This document shows, piece by piece, positions 34,109 to 43,025 of a stretch of 64,000 nt of DNA. The position numbers and the translations under genes were made by a program. The notes below the pieces were generated by a model that worked only from the letters and a program-made list of their open reading frames with translations, made no database searches and had not been told where the DNA came from. The stretch is from Thiobacillus sp. (GTDB lineage: Bacteria > Pseudomonadota > Gammaproteobacteria > Burkholderiales > Thiobacillaceae): positions 1,550,001-1,614,000 of the forward strand of contig JACKLQ010000001.1 of assembly GCA_024235835.1 (NCBI GenBank), read 5' to 3'. Each line of letters begins with the position of its first letter. Position 1 is the stretch's first letter.

Positions 34109-35647
34109 ATGAACCTGCTCCGCGCCCTGGCCTCCATCAGTTCCATGACCCTGCTCTCCCGCGTGCTGGGCTTCGCGCGGGACGCCATCATTGCCCGGGT
34201 GTTCGGCGCCGGCGCGGCCACCGACGCCTTCTTCGTGGCCTTCAAGTTGCCCAACCTGCTGCGTCGCCTGTTCGCTGAGGGCGCATTCTCCCAGGCCTTC
34301 GTGCCGGTGCTGGCGGAATACAAGAATCGCCGCGGCGAGGACGAGACCCGCATCCTCATCGGTCGGGTGGCCACGGTGCTAACGGTGGTCCTGCTGGCGG
34401 TCACCGCACTGGGGATCATCGCCGCGCCCCTGGTGGTGCTGATATCCGCCCCCGGCTTCACCGCCTCGCCGGACAAGTTCCAGCTCACCGTGGACCTGAC
34501 CCGCATCGTCTTCCCCTACATCCTGTTCATCTCCCTGGTGTCCCTTTCCGCCGGTGTCCTCAACACCTTCAGCCGCTTCATGCTGCCGGCCTTCACGCCG
34601 GTGCTGCTGAACGTGGCCCTGATCCTGGCGGCGGCGGTGGCGGCCCCCTGGTTCGACCCGCCCGTGCTGGCCCTGGCCTGGGGTGCCTTCCTGGGTGGCG
34701 TGCTGCAACTGGCCCTGCAACTGCCCGCCCTGAAACGCATGAACCTGCTGCCCGGCTGGGACTGGAACCCCCGGGACGAAGGCGTGCGCCGCATCCTCAA
34801 ACTCATGGGCCCAGCCGCCCTGGGGGTGTCCGTGGCCCAGATCAGCCTCCTCATCAACACCCTGTTCGCCTCCTTCCTGGCCACGGGCAGCGTGTCCTGG
34901 CTGTACTACGCCGACCGGCTCATGGAGTTCCCCAGCGGGATGCTGGGGGTTGCACTGGGCACCCTGCTGCTGCCATCCCTGGCCAAGCATCATGCCGACA
35001 ACGACACGGGCGAGTACTCCAAACTGCTGGACTGGGGCCTGCGCATGACCCTGCTGCTGGCGGCCCCGGCCGCCGTGGGCCTGGGGGTGCTTGCCGTACC
35101 CCTCATCGCCACCCTGTTCCACTACGGCGAGTTCGGCACCCTGGACCTGGAGATGACACGCCAGGCCCTGGTGGCCTACAGCGTGGGCCTGGTGGGCATC
35201 ATCCTGGTGAAGGTACTGGCCCCCGGCTTCTACGCCCGCCAAAACATTAAAACTCCGGTGAAGATCGCCCTCTTCACCCTGCTGGCGACCCAGGCCATGA
35301 ACCTGGTCTTCATCTGGCCCCTGAAGCATGCCGGCCTGGCCCTGGCCATCGGTCTTGGTGCCTGCATCAACGCCAGCATCCTCTATTACCAGTTGCGCAA
35401 GCAGGGCATCTTCCAGCCACAGCCCGGCTGGGCCGCCTTCCTGCTCAAACTGGGCCTGGCCCTTACGCTCATGGGGGTTGGGCTATGGTTCGGCATGGGT
35501 GAGGCCAGTCATTGGGTGGACTACGGCTTCAGGCAAAGGGCTGGCCACCTGGCCTTGCTGGTCCTGGGGGGCATGGCGGTCTATTTCGCCACCCTGTGGG
35601 CCCTGGGCTTCCGCATCGCCAACTTCCGCCGGCGTGGCGTCACATAG
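34109..35647 (+). CDS. murJ: lipid II flippase
   Basis: MurJ (MviN) flips lipid II across the inner membrane for peptidoglycan synthesis. The 512-aa protein has about 14 membrane helices and the N-terminal signature SRVLGFARDAIIARVFGAG, followed by DAFFVAFKLPNLLRRLFAEGAFSQAFVP, with the essential arginines present. The ATG at 34109 is chosen because that signature follows directly; no strong Shine-Dalgarno sequence is visible. It precedes ribF by 57 nt, the common rpsT/murJ/ribF/ileS order. Confidence 0.97.
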   Translation: MNLLRALASISSMTLLSRVLGFARDAIIARVFGAGAATDAFFVAFKLPNLLRRLFAEGAFSQAFVPVLAEYKNRRGEDETRILIGRVATVLTVVLLAVTALGIIAAPLVVLISAPGFTASPDKFQLTVDLTRIVFPYILFISLVSLSAGVLNTFSRFMLPAFTPVLLNVALILAAAVAAPWFDPPVLALAWGAFLGGVLQLALQLPALKRMNLLPGWDWNPRDEGVRRILKLMGPAALGVSVAQISLLINTLFASFLATGSVSWLYYADRLMEFPSGMLGVALGTLLLPSLAKHHADNDTGEYSKLLDWGLRMTLLLAAPAAVGLGVLAVPLIATLFHYGEFGTLDLEMTRQALVAYSVGLVGIILVKVLAPGFYARQNIKTPVKIALFTLLATQAMNLVFIWPLKHAGLALAIGLGACINASILYYQLRKQGIFQPQPGWAAFLLKLGLALTLMGVGLWFGMGEASHWVDYGFRQRAGHLALLVLGGMAVYFATLWALGFRIANFRRRGVT

Positions 35648-35704
35648 ACGGCACCCCCTGGAAATCGCTAAAATCTCCATTTTTTCAATCACATACTCAA
35701 CCCC

Positions 35705-36640
35705 ATGTTGATGACTCACGGATGGCCCCAGGCCAACCGTCCCAATGCCGTCACCATCGGCAATTTCGACGGCATCCACCAGGGCCATCAGGCCATGCTG
35801 GCGCGCCTGACCGCGCGGGCTGCATCCGTGGGCGCGGCCCCCACGGTGCTCACCTTCGAGCCCCACCCCCGGGAGGTCTTCTCCCCCCAGGACGCCCCTA
35901 CCCGCCTCACCTCCCTGCGGGAGAAACTGGAAATCCTGCGCAACCTGGGCGTGGCCCACGTACATATCTGCCGCTTCAACAAGGCCTTCGCCGCCCTCTC
36001 CGCCGAGGACTTCGTCAAGCGCATCCTGGTGGAGGGCCTGCAGGCCCGCTACGTGCTGGTGGGCGACGATTTCCGCTTCGGCGCCAGGCGGGCCGGAGAC
36101 TTTGCCCTGCTGCGACGCCTGGGCGAAGAATATGGTTTCGAAGTCGAGGCCCTGCATACCGTGGAAGCCGCCGACCAGCGGGCCTCCAGCACCGCCGTGC
36201 GGGACGCCCTGGCGTCCGGCGACATGGCCACCGCCGCCCAGCTCCTGGGCCGGCCCTATTCCATCTCCGGCCGGGTGGTGGGCGGCGACCAGCTGGGCCG
36301 CAAGATCGGCTATCCCACCGCCAACATCCAGCTCAAGCACAACAAGCCGCCGGTGAAGGGCATCTTCGCCGTGCACGTGCAGGGCCTGCGAATCAACGGA
36401 GAAATTCGGCCGGACTGGCCCGGCGTGGCCAGCCTGGGTACCCGGCCCACGGTGCACTCCAATGGCAAGCCCACGCTGGAGGTGCACCTGTTCAACTTCA
36501 ACAGCTCCATCTACCGGGAGCACCTGCGGGTGGAGTTCCTGCACAAGCTACGGGATGAAGCCAAGTTCCCGAACCTGGAGACGCTCATTGCCCAGATTGA
36601 TCTGGATGCCAGGCAGGCACGGGAGTTGTTGAATGCCTGA
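35705..36640 (+). CDS. ribF: bifunctional riboflavin kinase/FAD synthetase
   Basis: RibF phosphorylates riboflavin to FMN and adenylates it to FAD. The 311-aa protein has an N-terminal nucleotidyltransferase domain (VTIGNFDGIHQGHQAML, residues about 17-33, and later RYVLVGDDFRFGARRAGD) and a C-terminal flavokinase domain starting RPYSISGRVVGGDQLGRKIGYPTANI. A second ATG two codons in (35711) is possible. It is the last gene before the 431-bp palindromic element, beyond which ileS begins. Confidence 0.97.
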   Translation: MLMTHGWPQANRPNAVTIGNFDGIHQGHQAMLARLTARAASVGAAPTVLTFEPHPREVFSPQDAPTRLTSLREKLEILRNLGVAHVHICRFNKAFAALSAEDFVKRILVEGLQARYVLVGDDFRFGARRAGDFALLRRLGEEYGFEVEALHTVEAADQRASSTAVRDALASGDMATAAQLLGRPYSISGRVVGGDQLGRKIGYPTANIQLKHNKPPVKGIFAVHVQGLRINGEIRPDWPGVASLGTRPTVHSNGKPTLEVHLFNFNSSIYREHLRVEFLHKLRDEAKFPNLETLIAQIDLDARQARELLNA

Positions 36641-36691
36641 ATTTGGCTTTGGGACATGTATTGGCGGTCACAACGTAAGGTCTGGGCTGTT
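36641..36691. other. left flank of the palindromic element
   Basis: This short sequence runs from the ribF stop to the start of the terminal inverted repeat. It contains no feature I can support. Together with the element and the right flank (37123-37180) it makes up the only gene-free stretch longer than 300 bp in the window. Confidence 0.4.
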
Positions 36692-37122
36692 GGCCGGGGG
36701 CGCCCGGCAGCGCGGTACTTTTCTTGAGTGGCCAAGAAAAGTACCCAAAAGAAGGCCACCCCACTTCCGGCGAAACCCCGGGATTTTGGCCCTTGGCTGG
36801 GGCAGCGAAAGAACTCGCTTCGCTCAGACACCTTTCGCTGGCCTTCGGCAACCCCAGCCAAGGGCCAAAATCCCGGCGCCGTCAGAGGGGGTGAAAACCG
36901 TCGCGCGCCGCCGCTTTTCATCCCCTCTGAGTCGCCAATTTTTCCGAGGCCGTTCGGGGGAAGTCGGCGAGCACTGTCTGAGCCCGCAGGGCGAGTTGCG
37001 CAGCCGCCCGAACGGGCTTGGAAAAATTGGGCACCCGAAGGGCGACGAAGCGGGGCGTGCTTTCTTTGGTTACTTTCTTTGCACGAACAAAGAAAGTAAT
37101 GCGCTGCCGGGCGCCCCCGGCC
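36692..37122. repeat. 431-bp nested palindromic element between ribF and ileS
   Basis: A perfect 22-bp terminal inverted repeat (36692-36713 and 37101-37122) bounds the element. Inside it lie at least five more inverted pairs: a 10-bp hairpin at 36716-36743 and an 11-bp hairpin at 37071-37098, a perfect 25-bp stem 36778-36802/36852-36876 that encloses a 9-bp stem 36803-36811/36832-36840, a 16-bp stem with one mismatch 36882-36897/36915-36930, and a 24-bp imperfect stem 36935-36958/37007-37030. There is no transposase or credible gene; open frames in it are by-products of its composition. Confidence 0.9.
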
Positions 37123-37180
37123 AATCACCGTATCCTCACAAATCACCGCATCACCAGGCCCAGCAAGGCAAAGAAGCAAA

Positions 37181-39967
37181 ATGCCCGACTACAAAGACAC
37201 ATTAAACCTCCCCGACACCCCCTTCCCCATGCGGGGCGACCTGGCCAAGCGGGAGCCGGGCTGGATTGCCGCCTGGCAGGAGAAGCGGCTGTACGACAAG
37301 CTGCGCGCCAACGCCAAGGGGCGGCCCCTGTTCGTGCTGCACGACGGCCCCCCCTACGCCAATGGCGACATCCACATCGGCCACGCGGTGAACAAGATCC
37401 TCAAGGACATCATCGTCAAGTCCAAGACCCTGGATGGCTTCGACGCACCCTACGTGCCGGGCTGGGACTGCCATGGCCTGCCCATCGAGCTGGTGGTGGA
37501 GAAGGCCCACGGCAAGGACATCCCCGCCGCGAAATTCCGCGAGCTGTGCCGGGAATACGCCGCCAGCCAGGTGGCGCGCCAGAAGGCGGACTTCATCCGC
37601 CTGGGGGTGCTGGGGGACTGGGACCACCCCTACCTCACCATGGATTACCGCTTCGAGGCGGACATCATCCGCGAGCTGGCCACCATCCAGGCCAACGGCC
37701 ACCTGTACCTGGGCGCCAAGCCCGTGCACTGGTGCGTGGACTGCGGCTCCGCCCTGGCCGAGGCCGAGGTGGAATACGAGGACAAGACCTCGCCGGCCAT
37801 CGACGTGGCCTTCCCCGTGGCGGACGTGGCCGACCTGGCCGCCCGCCTGGGCATCCCCAATCTGGACATCCCGGCCTATGCCGTGATCTGGACCACCACG
37901 CCCTGGACCCTGCCCGCCAACCGCGCCGTGGCGGTGCACGCGGACTTCGCCTACGACGTGATCCGCACCCCCAAGGGCCTGCTCATCCTGGCCCGGGACC
38001 TGGCGGAGGCCGCCATCAAGCGCTACGGCTTCGAGACCGTGGAAACCGTGGCCCAGATCAAGGGCGCCGCCCTGGAGGGCCTGAAGCTCCAGCATCCTTT
38101 TTATGAGCATCAGGTGCCCGTGATCCTGGCGGACTTCGTCAGCCTGGAAGCCGGCGTGGGCCTGGTGCACATCGCCCCCGGCCACGGCCATGACGACTAC
38201 ATCGCCGGCCTGAAGTACGGCCTGGAGGTGGCCAACCCCGTGGGCGGCGACGGCAAGTTCTACGCCGACACCCCCCTGGTGGGCGGCCAGTCCATCTGGG
38301 CCGGCAACAAGACCGTGATGGAGGAACTCAAGGGCCGGGGCCACCTGCTGGCGGAGGAAAAGATCCAGCACAGCTATCCCCACTGCTGGCGCCACAAGAC
38401 CCCCATCATCTTCCGCGCCACGCGCCAGTGGTTCATCGGCATGGACAGGGAAGTGAAGGGGGAAGGGGGAAGGGGGAAAGGTCAAACCCTGCGCGACATG
38501 GCCATGAAGGCCGTTGAAGACACCGAGTTCTTCCCCGCCTGGGGCCGGGCCCGCCTGGAAGCCATGATGAAGGGCCGCCCGGACTGGTGCGTGTCCCGCC
38601 AGCGCAACTGGGGGGTACCCATCCCCTTCTTCATCCACAAGACCACGGGGGAACTCCATCCCCGCACCACGGAACTGGTGGAAGCCGTGGCCCAGCGGGT
38701 GGAGCAGGCCGGCATCGAGGCCTGGTTCAGCCTGGACTCCAAGGAACTGCTGGGCGACGAAACGGACCAGTACGAGAAGGTAAAGGACACCCTGGACGTG
38801 TGGTTCGACTCCGGCGTCACCCACGCCTGCCTGCTGAAGGAGCGCGAGGGCCTCAAGCACCCCGCCGACCTGTACCTGGAAGGCTCGGACCAGCATCGCG
38901 GCTGGTTCCAGTCCAGCCTGCTCACGGGCTGCGCCACCGACGGCCACGCGCCCTACGAGGCCCTGCTGACCCACGGCTTCGTGGTGGACGGCAAGGGCAT
39001 GAAGATGTCCAAGTCCAAGGGCAACGTGGTGGCGCCGCAAAAGGTGGCGGACACCCTGGGCGTGGACATCCTGCGCCTGTGGGTGGCCAGCACGGACTAC
39101 TCCGGCGAACTGTCCATCTCCGACGAGATCCTCAAGCGGGTCACCGAGAGCTACCGCCGCATCCGCAACACCCTGCGCTTCCTGCTGGCCAACACCGCCG
39201 ACTTCGACGCCGCGAAAGACATGCTGCCGGAAGGCGAGTGGCTGGAGATCGACCGCTACGCCCTGGCCCTCACCCGGCAGATGCAGGATGCCACCCTCAA
39301 CGACTATCGCGTCTACAGTTTCCACACCGCCGTGCAGCGCCTGCACCACTTCTGCTCCGAGGACCTGGGGGCCTTCTACCTGGACATCCTCAAGGACCGG
39401 CTCTACACCACCGGCGCCAACAGCAAGCCCCGGCGCGCCGCCCAGAGCGCCCTGTGGCACATCCTCCAGACCCTGACCCGGCTCATGGCCCCCATCCTCT
39501 CCTTCACCGCCGAGGAGATCTGGGCTTTGCAGTGCAAGTCGGAAAGCGTGTTCCTGTCCCTGTGGCACGAACTGCCCCGCCAGCCTGGCGAGGATGACCT
39601 GCTGGCCCGCTGGAACCGCCTGCGGGAACTGCGGGTGCTGGCCCAGAAGCGCATCGAGGAGGTGCGCACGGAAGGCAAGGTGGGATCCTCCCTCCAGGCC
39701 GGCGTGAAGTACCTGGCCGACGGCACGGACCATGACCTGCTGGCGGGCCTGGGGGACGACCTGCGCTTCGTGCTCATCACCTCCGCCGCCACGGTGGAGA
39801 AAGCCACGGGCGAAACCCGGGTGGAGGTAGAGGCCCTGGCCCACGACAAGTGCGAGCGCTGCTGGCATGTGCGCGACGACGTGAATGCCGATCCGGCCCA
39901 TCCCGGCCTGTGCGGCCGCTGCGTCAGCAACCTCCATGGCGAAGGTGAAAAGCGCGACCATGCGTAA
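37181..39967 (+). CDS. ileS: isoleucyl-tRNA synthetase with repeat-derived insertion
   Basis: The 928-aa enzyme charges tRNA-Ile and edits Val-tRNA. It has the HIGH-type motif (GDIHIGHAVNK), the editing domain (VIWTTTPWTLPANRAVAVH), the KMSKS motif (GMKMSKSKGNVV) and a C-terminal zinc-finger (KCERCWHVR, CGRCVSN). Between residues about 423 and 436 the reading frame contains EVKGEGGRGKG, encoded by a tandem GGGGAAG heptamer run at 38452-38486; related enzymes go directly from WFIGMD to a QTLRD-like segment, so this is an in-frame insertion. The stop overlaps the lspA start by 8 nt. Confidence 0.97.
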   Translation: MPDYKDTLNLPDTPFPMRGDLAKREPGWIAAWQEKRLYDKLRANAKGRPLFVLHDGPPYANGDIHIGHAVNKILKDIIVKSKTLDGFDAPYVPGWDCHGLPIELVVEKAHGKDIPAAKFRELCREYAASQVARQKADFIRLGVLGDWDHPYLTMDYRFEADIIRELATIQANGHLYLGAKPVHWCVDCGSALAEAEVEYEDKTSPAIDVAFPVADVADLAARLGIPNLDIPAYAVIWTTTPWTLPANRAVAVHADFAYDVIRTPKGLLILARDLAEAAIKRYGFETVETVAQIKGAALEGLKLQHPFYEHQVPVILADFVSLEAGVGLVHIAPGHGHDDYIAGLKYGLEVANPVGGDGKFYADTPLVGGQSIWAGNKTVMEELKGRGHLLAEEKIQHSYPHCWRHKTPIIFRATRQWFIGMDREVKGEGGRGKGQTLRDMAMKAVEDTEFFPAWGRARLEAMMKGRPDWCVSRQRNWGVPIPFFIHKTTGELHPRTTELVEAVAQRVEQAGIEAWFSLDSKELLGDETDQYEKVKDTLDVWFDSGVTHACLLKEREGLKHPADLYLEGSDQHRGWFQSSLLTGCATDGHAPYEALLTHGFVVDGKGMKMSKSKGNVVAPQKVADTLGVDILRLWVASTDYSGELSISDEILKRVTESYRRIRNTLRFLLANTADFDAAKDMLPEGEWLEIDRYALALTRQMQDATLNDYRVYSFHTAVQRLHHFCSEDLGAFYLDILKDRLYTTGANSKPRRAAQSALWHILQTLTRLMAPILSFTAEEIWALQCKSESVFLSLWHELPRQPGEDDLLARWNRLRELRVLAQKRIEEVRTEGKVGSSLQAGVKYLADGTDHDLLAGLGDDLRFVLITSAATVEKATGETRVEVEALAHDKCERCWHVRDDVNADPAHPGLCGRCVSNLHGEGEKRDHA
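38452..38486 (+). repeat. heptamer repeat run inside the ileS coding sequence
   Basis: Five in-phase 7-nt units lie within the ileS frame: AGTGAAG, GGGGAAG, GGGGAAG, GGGGAAA, GGTCAAA. They encode a Gly/Lys/Glu/Arg-rich insertion in the synthetase. The unit resembles the G-rich arms of the arrays in ntpF and at the pdxJ stop, but here only one arm is present. Confidence 0.8.
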
Positions 39968-40457
39968 GATCTTCGGCGACAACTCCCCCACCGGCCTGCG
40001 CTGGCTGTGGCTGGCCGGCCTGGCCCTGGTGCTGGACCAGCTCACCAAGGTGATGGTCATGGACAGCCTGGTGGCCTACCAGGACGTGATTCCCCTCACG
40101 GGCTTCTTCAACCTGGTGCACGTGCACAACACCGGCGCCGCCTTCTCCCTGTTCGCCGACCAGGCAGGCTGGCAGCGGGCCTTCTTCGTGGTGCTGGCCA
40201 GCGTGGCCGCCGTGGTCATCGTCTACCTGCTGCGCCGCACCCGGGGCCAGCCCCTGTTCTGCGGCTCCCTGGCTCTGATCCTGGGGGGCGCCGTGGGCAA
40301 CCTCGTCGACCGGGTGCTGTACGGCCACGTCATCGACTTCCTGGATTTCTACGTGGGCGCCTGGCACTGGCCCGCCTTCAATGTGGCGGACTCCGCCATC
40401 ACCGTCGGCGCGGCCCTGCTGATCTGGGACAGTTTCAGGAAAGGTAAATCCCGATGA
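39960..40457 (+). CDS. lspA: lipoprotein signal peptidase
   Basis: LspA (signal peptidase II) cleaves prolipoproteins after lipid attachment. The 165-aa protein has four membrane helices, the DQLTK motif (residues 24-28), the HVHNTGAAF loop, and the catalytic aspartates in GNLVDRV and FNVADSAI. The ATG at 39960 overlaps the ileS stop region, so expression is coupled, as is usual for ileS-lspA. It is followed 43 nt later by fkpB. Confidence 0.97.
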   Translation: MRKIFGDNSPTGLRWLWLAGLALVLDQLTKVMVMDSLVAYQDVIPLTGFFNLVHVHNTGAAFSLFADQAGWQRAFFVVLASVAAVVIVYLLRRTRGQPLFCGSLALILGGAVGNLVDRVLYGHVIDFLDFYVGAWHWPAFNVADSAITVGAALLIWDSFRKGKSR

Positions 40458-40500
40458 GGGTTTCGGACAGTCACGCGAAGAAACCCGCGAGGGTGCGCAC

Positions 40501-40935
40501 ATGAGCGGCCTGCGTCCCGGCGACCGGGTCACCCTTCATTACCACCTTGCATGCAGCGGCGAGGAGGTAGTGAACACCTTCCCGGAAGGCCCAGAAACCT
40601 TCACCCTGGGTTCCGGGGAACTGGAAGGCCGCCTGGAAACCCTGCTGCTGGGCCTGACCGAAGGCCAGCATCTCACCTTCGACCTGGACCCCGGCGAGGC
40701 CTTCGGCCAGCGGGACGATCAACTCGTCCACACCCTGGCCCGGGCCGACTTCCCCGCCGACATGGAACTGGAACCCGGCCACGGCGTCCAGTTCGACCTG
40801 CCCAACGGCCAGAGCATGATGGGCACGGTGCTGGAGGTCGGCGAGGATGCCGTGCAGGTGGATTTCAACCATCCCCTGGCCGGCCTGCCCGTCACCCTGG
40901 AAGTCCAGATCATCAGCATCGAACAGCCCCAATGA
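40501..40935 (+). CDS. fkpB: FKBP-type peptidyl-prolyl isomerase (SlpA/FkpB)
   Basis: This 144-aa protein combines an FKBP fold with an inserted IF domain, the SlyD/SlpA group of chaperone-like isomerases. It has the pattern VTLHYHLACSGEEVVNTF, GSGELEGRLETLLLGLTEG, then DPGEAFGQRDDQLV and a C-terminal NHPLAGLPVTLEVQI block, which closes the FKBP barrel. It lacks the metal-binding His-rich tail of SlyD. GAGGG lies 7 nt before the ATG. The stop overlaps the ispH start as ATGA, the usual lspA-fkpB-ispH order. Confidence 0.95.
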   Translation: MSGLRPGDRVTLHYHLACSGEEVVNTFPEGPETFTLGSGELEGRLETLLLGLTEGQHLTFDLDPGEAFGQRDDQLVHTLARADFPADMELEPGHGVQFDLPNGQSMMGTVLEVGEDAVQVDFNHPLAGLPVTLEVQIISIEQPQ

Positions 40936-41861
40936 ACCAGACCATTCTTCTCGCCACCCCCCGGGGCTTCTGCGCCGGCGTGGACCGGGCCATCGCCATC
41001 GTCGAACAGGCCCTGAAAAAGTTCGGCGCCCCCATCTACGTGCGCCATGAAGTCGTGCACAACAAGTTCGTGGTGGACGACCTGAAGGCCAAGGGCGCCA
41101 TCTTCATCGAGGACATGAACGACGTCCCCCCCGGCGCCACCCTCATCTACAGCGCCCACGGCGTCCCCCTGTCCGTGCGGCATGATGCCGAGGCCCGGGG
41201 CCTGACCGTCTTCGACGCCACCTGCCCCCTGGTCACCAAGGTGCACGTGGAAGTGAAGAAGATGCGGGAATCGGGCCTGGAAATCGTCATGATCGGCCAC
41301 AAGGGCCATCCCGAGGTGGAAGGCACCATGGGCCAGTCCGACACGGGCATGTACCTGGTGGAAGACGAGGCCGACGTGGCCACCCTCCAGGTGCAGGATG
41401 CGGACAATCTGGCCTATGTCACTCAGACCACCCTGTCCGTGGACGACGCCGCCCGGGTGGTCAACGCCCTCAAGGCCCGTTTTCCCCACATCCGCGGTCC
41501 CAAGAAGGACGACATCTGCTATGCCACCCAGAACCGCCAGGACGCGGTGAAGAAGCTCTCCGCCGAATGCGACCTGGTGCTGGTGGTGGGCTCGCCCAAT
41601 TCCTCCAACTCCACCCGCTTGCGGGAGGTGGCACGGAATATCGGTCTGGATGCCCATATGGTGGACAACGCGGGGCAGATCGACCCAGCGTGGCTGGCAG
41701 GCAAGCAGCGGATCGGCATCACCGCCGGAGCCTCGGCGCCGGAGGTTCTGGTGGAGGGGGTGGTGGCCCGTTTGAAAGAGCTGGGCGCTGATTCCGTCAT
41801 GCCGTTGGAGGGGATTGAGGAGAAAGTGAATTTCCCCTTGCCAAGGGCGTTGGTGGACTGA
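40932..41861 (+). CDS. ispH: 4-hydroxy-3-methylbut-2-enyl diphosphate reductase
   Basis: IspH makes IPP and DMAPP in the last step of the MEP pathway through a [4Fe-4S] centre. The 309-aa protein has the three conserved cysteines in PRGFCAGVDRAI (Cys13), FDATCPLVTKVH and DICYATQNRQ, plus the His residues in VVHNKFV and SAHGVP and the E in HPEVEGTMGQ. Length matches the family. It ends the ileS-lspA-fkpB-ispH operon; a hairpin separates it from convergent proB. Confidence 0.97.
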   Translation: MNQTILLATPRGFCAGVDRAIAIVEQALKKFGAPIYVRHEVVHNKFVVDDLKAKGAIFIEDMNDVPPGATLIYSAHGVPLSVRHDAEARGLTVFDATCPLVTKVHVEVKKMRESGLEIVMIGHKGHPEVEGTMGQSDTGMYLVEDEADVATLQVQDADNLAYVTQTTLSVDDAARVVNALKARFPHIRGPKKDDICYATQNRQDAVKKLSAECDLVLVVGSPNSSNSTRLREVARNIGLDAHMVDNAGQIDPAWLAGKQRIGITAGASAPEVLVEGVVARLKELGADSVMPLEGIEEKVNFPLPRALVD

Positions 41862-41873
41862 GTTTTTTTTCTC

Positions 41874-41892
41874 CCCCCTTTGAGAAAGGGGG
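41874..41892. terminator. hairpin between convergent ispH and proB
   Basis: CCCCCTTT and AAAGGGGG form an 8-bp stem around GAG. On the plus strand an eight-T run lies just before the stem rather than after it, so this is not a textbook terminator, but its place between two converging genes suggests that role. Confidence 0.5.
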
Positions 41893-41903
41893 AATGAAAA
41901 CCC

Positions 41904-43025
41904 TCAGAGCAGCACCAGGTTATCCCGGTGGATCAGTTCCGGTTCATCCACATACCCCAGGATGCCTTCAATCTCACTGGAAGCATGCCGCGCAATCCGC
42001 CGCGCCTCGTCGGAAGAGTAGTTCACCAGCCCCCGGGCCAGATCCCGCCCCGAGCCATCGACACAGCCCACCACGTCGCCACGCTGGAACTTCCCCTTCA
42101 CCTCCACCACGCCGATGGACAGCAGGCTCTTGCCCCCTTCCCGCAGGGCCTTGGCCGCCCCGTCATCCAGCACCAGCCTGCCCCCCACCTGCAGGTGATC
42201 GGCCAGCCACTGGCGGCGGGCGGCGAGGGGCTCCTGGCGGGCGATGAGATGGGTGCCCAGGGCCTCGCCCGAGGCCAGGCGGGCCAGCACGTCCTGCTCC
42301 CGGCCACTGACGATGACCGTGTGGGCGCCGCTGCGGGCGGCCCGCCTGGCGGCCAGGACCTTGGTGAGCATGCCGCCGGTGCCCACGCTGGAGCCGGCGC
42401 CGCCGGCCATTTCCTCCAGCTTGGGGTCGCCGGCCATGGCTTCGCGCACGAATTCCGCCTCCGGATGCTTGCGGGGATCGGCGGTGTAGAGGCCCCGCTG
42501 GTCGGTGAGGATGATGAGGGCGTCCGCCTCGATAAGATTGGCCACCAGGGCACCCAGGGTATCGTTGTCTCCCACCTTGATCTCATCGGTGGTAACCGTG
42601 TCATTCTCGTTGATGATGGGTACCACCTTCAGCTCCAGCAGGCGGCGCAGGGTGGTACGGGCGTTGAGGTAGCGCTCCCGGTCCGCCAGGTCGGCATGGG
42701 TGAGTAGTATCTGGGCGGTGTGGAGGCCGTGCTCGCGGAAACTGCGCTCGTAGGCCTCCACCAGTCCCATCTGGCCCACGGCGGCGGCGGCCTGGAGTTC
42801 ATTCAGGGCCTTGGGTCGTCTGGGCCAGCCCAGGCGCTGCATGCCCTCGGCGATGGCGCCGCTGGAGACAAGGACGATCTCCTTGCCCAAGTGGGTGAGC
42901 TTGGCAATCTGCTCGGACCACAGGGCCAGGCGGGCATGGTCCAGACCCCGGCCGTCGTTGGTGACCAGGGCGCTGCCCACCTTCACCACCAGGCGTCCGG
43001 CACCGGCGATGACGGACTGGTTCAT
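41904..43025 (-). CDS. proB: glutamate 5-kinase
   Basis: ProB phosphorylates glutamate in the first step of proline synthesis. The 373-aa protein has an amino-acid kinase domain (VVKVGSALVTNDGRGLD, VSSGAIAEGMQRLG, NENDTVTTDEIKVGDND) and a C-terminal PUA domain. It follows obgE with an ATGA overlap, as in many betaproteobacteria, so it belongs to the rplU-rpmA-obgE region though it may have its own promoter after the terminator. Length is typical. Confidence 0.97.
   Translation of the reverse strand: MNQSVIAGAGRLVVKVGSALVTNDGRGLDHARLALWSEQIAKLTHLGKEIVLVSSGAIAEGMQRLGWPRRPKALNELQAAAAVGQMGLVEAYERSFREHGLHTAQILLTHADLADRERYLNARTTLRRLLELKVVPIINENDTVTTDEIKVGDNDTLGALVANLIEADALIILTDQRGLYTADPRKHPEAEFVREAMAGDPKLEEMAGGAGSSVGTGGMLTKVLAARRAARSGAHTVIVSGREQDVLARLASGEALGTHLIARQEPLAARRQWLADHLQVGGRLVLDDGAAKALREGGKSLLSIGVVEVKGKFQRGDVVGCVDGSGRDLARGLVNYSSDEARRIARHASSEIEGILGYVDEPELIHRDNLVLL

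Noticed and set aside
36692..37122. insertion sequence
   Set aside because: Terminal inverted repeats are present but no transposase frame or evident target duplication is seen, so only a non-autonomous repeat is reported.
36511..37179. open frames across the palindromic element, up to 222 codons on the minus strand
   Set aside because: They cross ribF and inverted repeats, have no ribosome binding site, and their sequence follows the palindromes.
37202..40060. 952-codon open frame antisense to ileS
   Set aside because: It is a shadow frame of a high-GC gene; composition (Val/Gly/His/Gln-rich) and lack of motifs show no coding character. The same holds for 56080-58680, 14817-16919, 18415-20463 and the upstream parts of 3020-5899 and 50520-52796.
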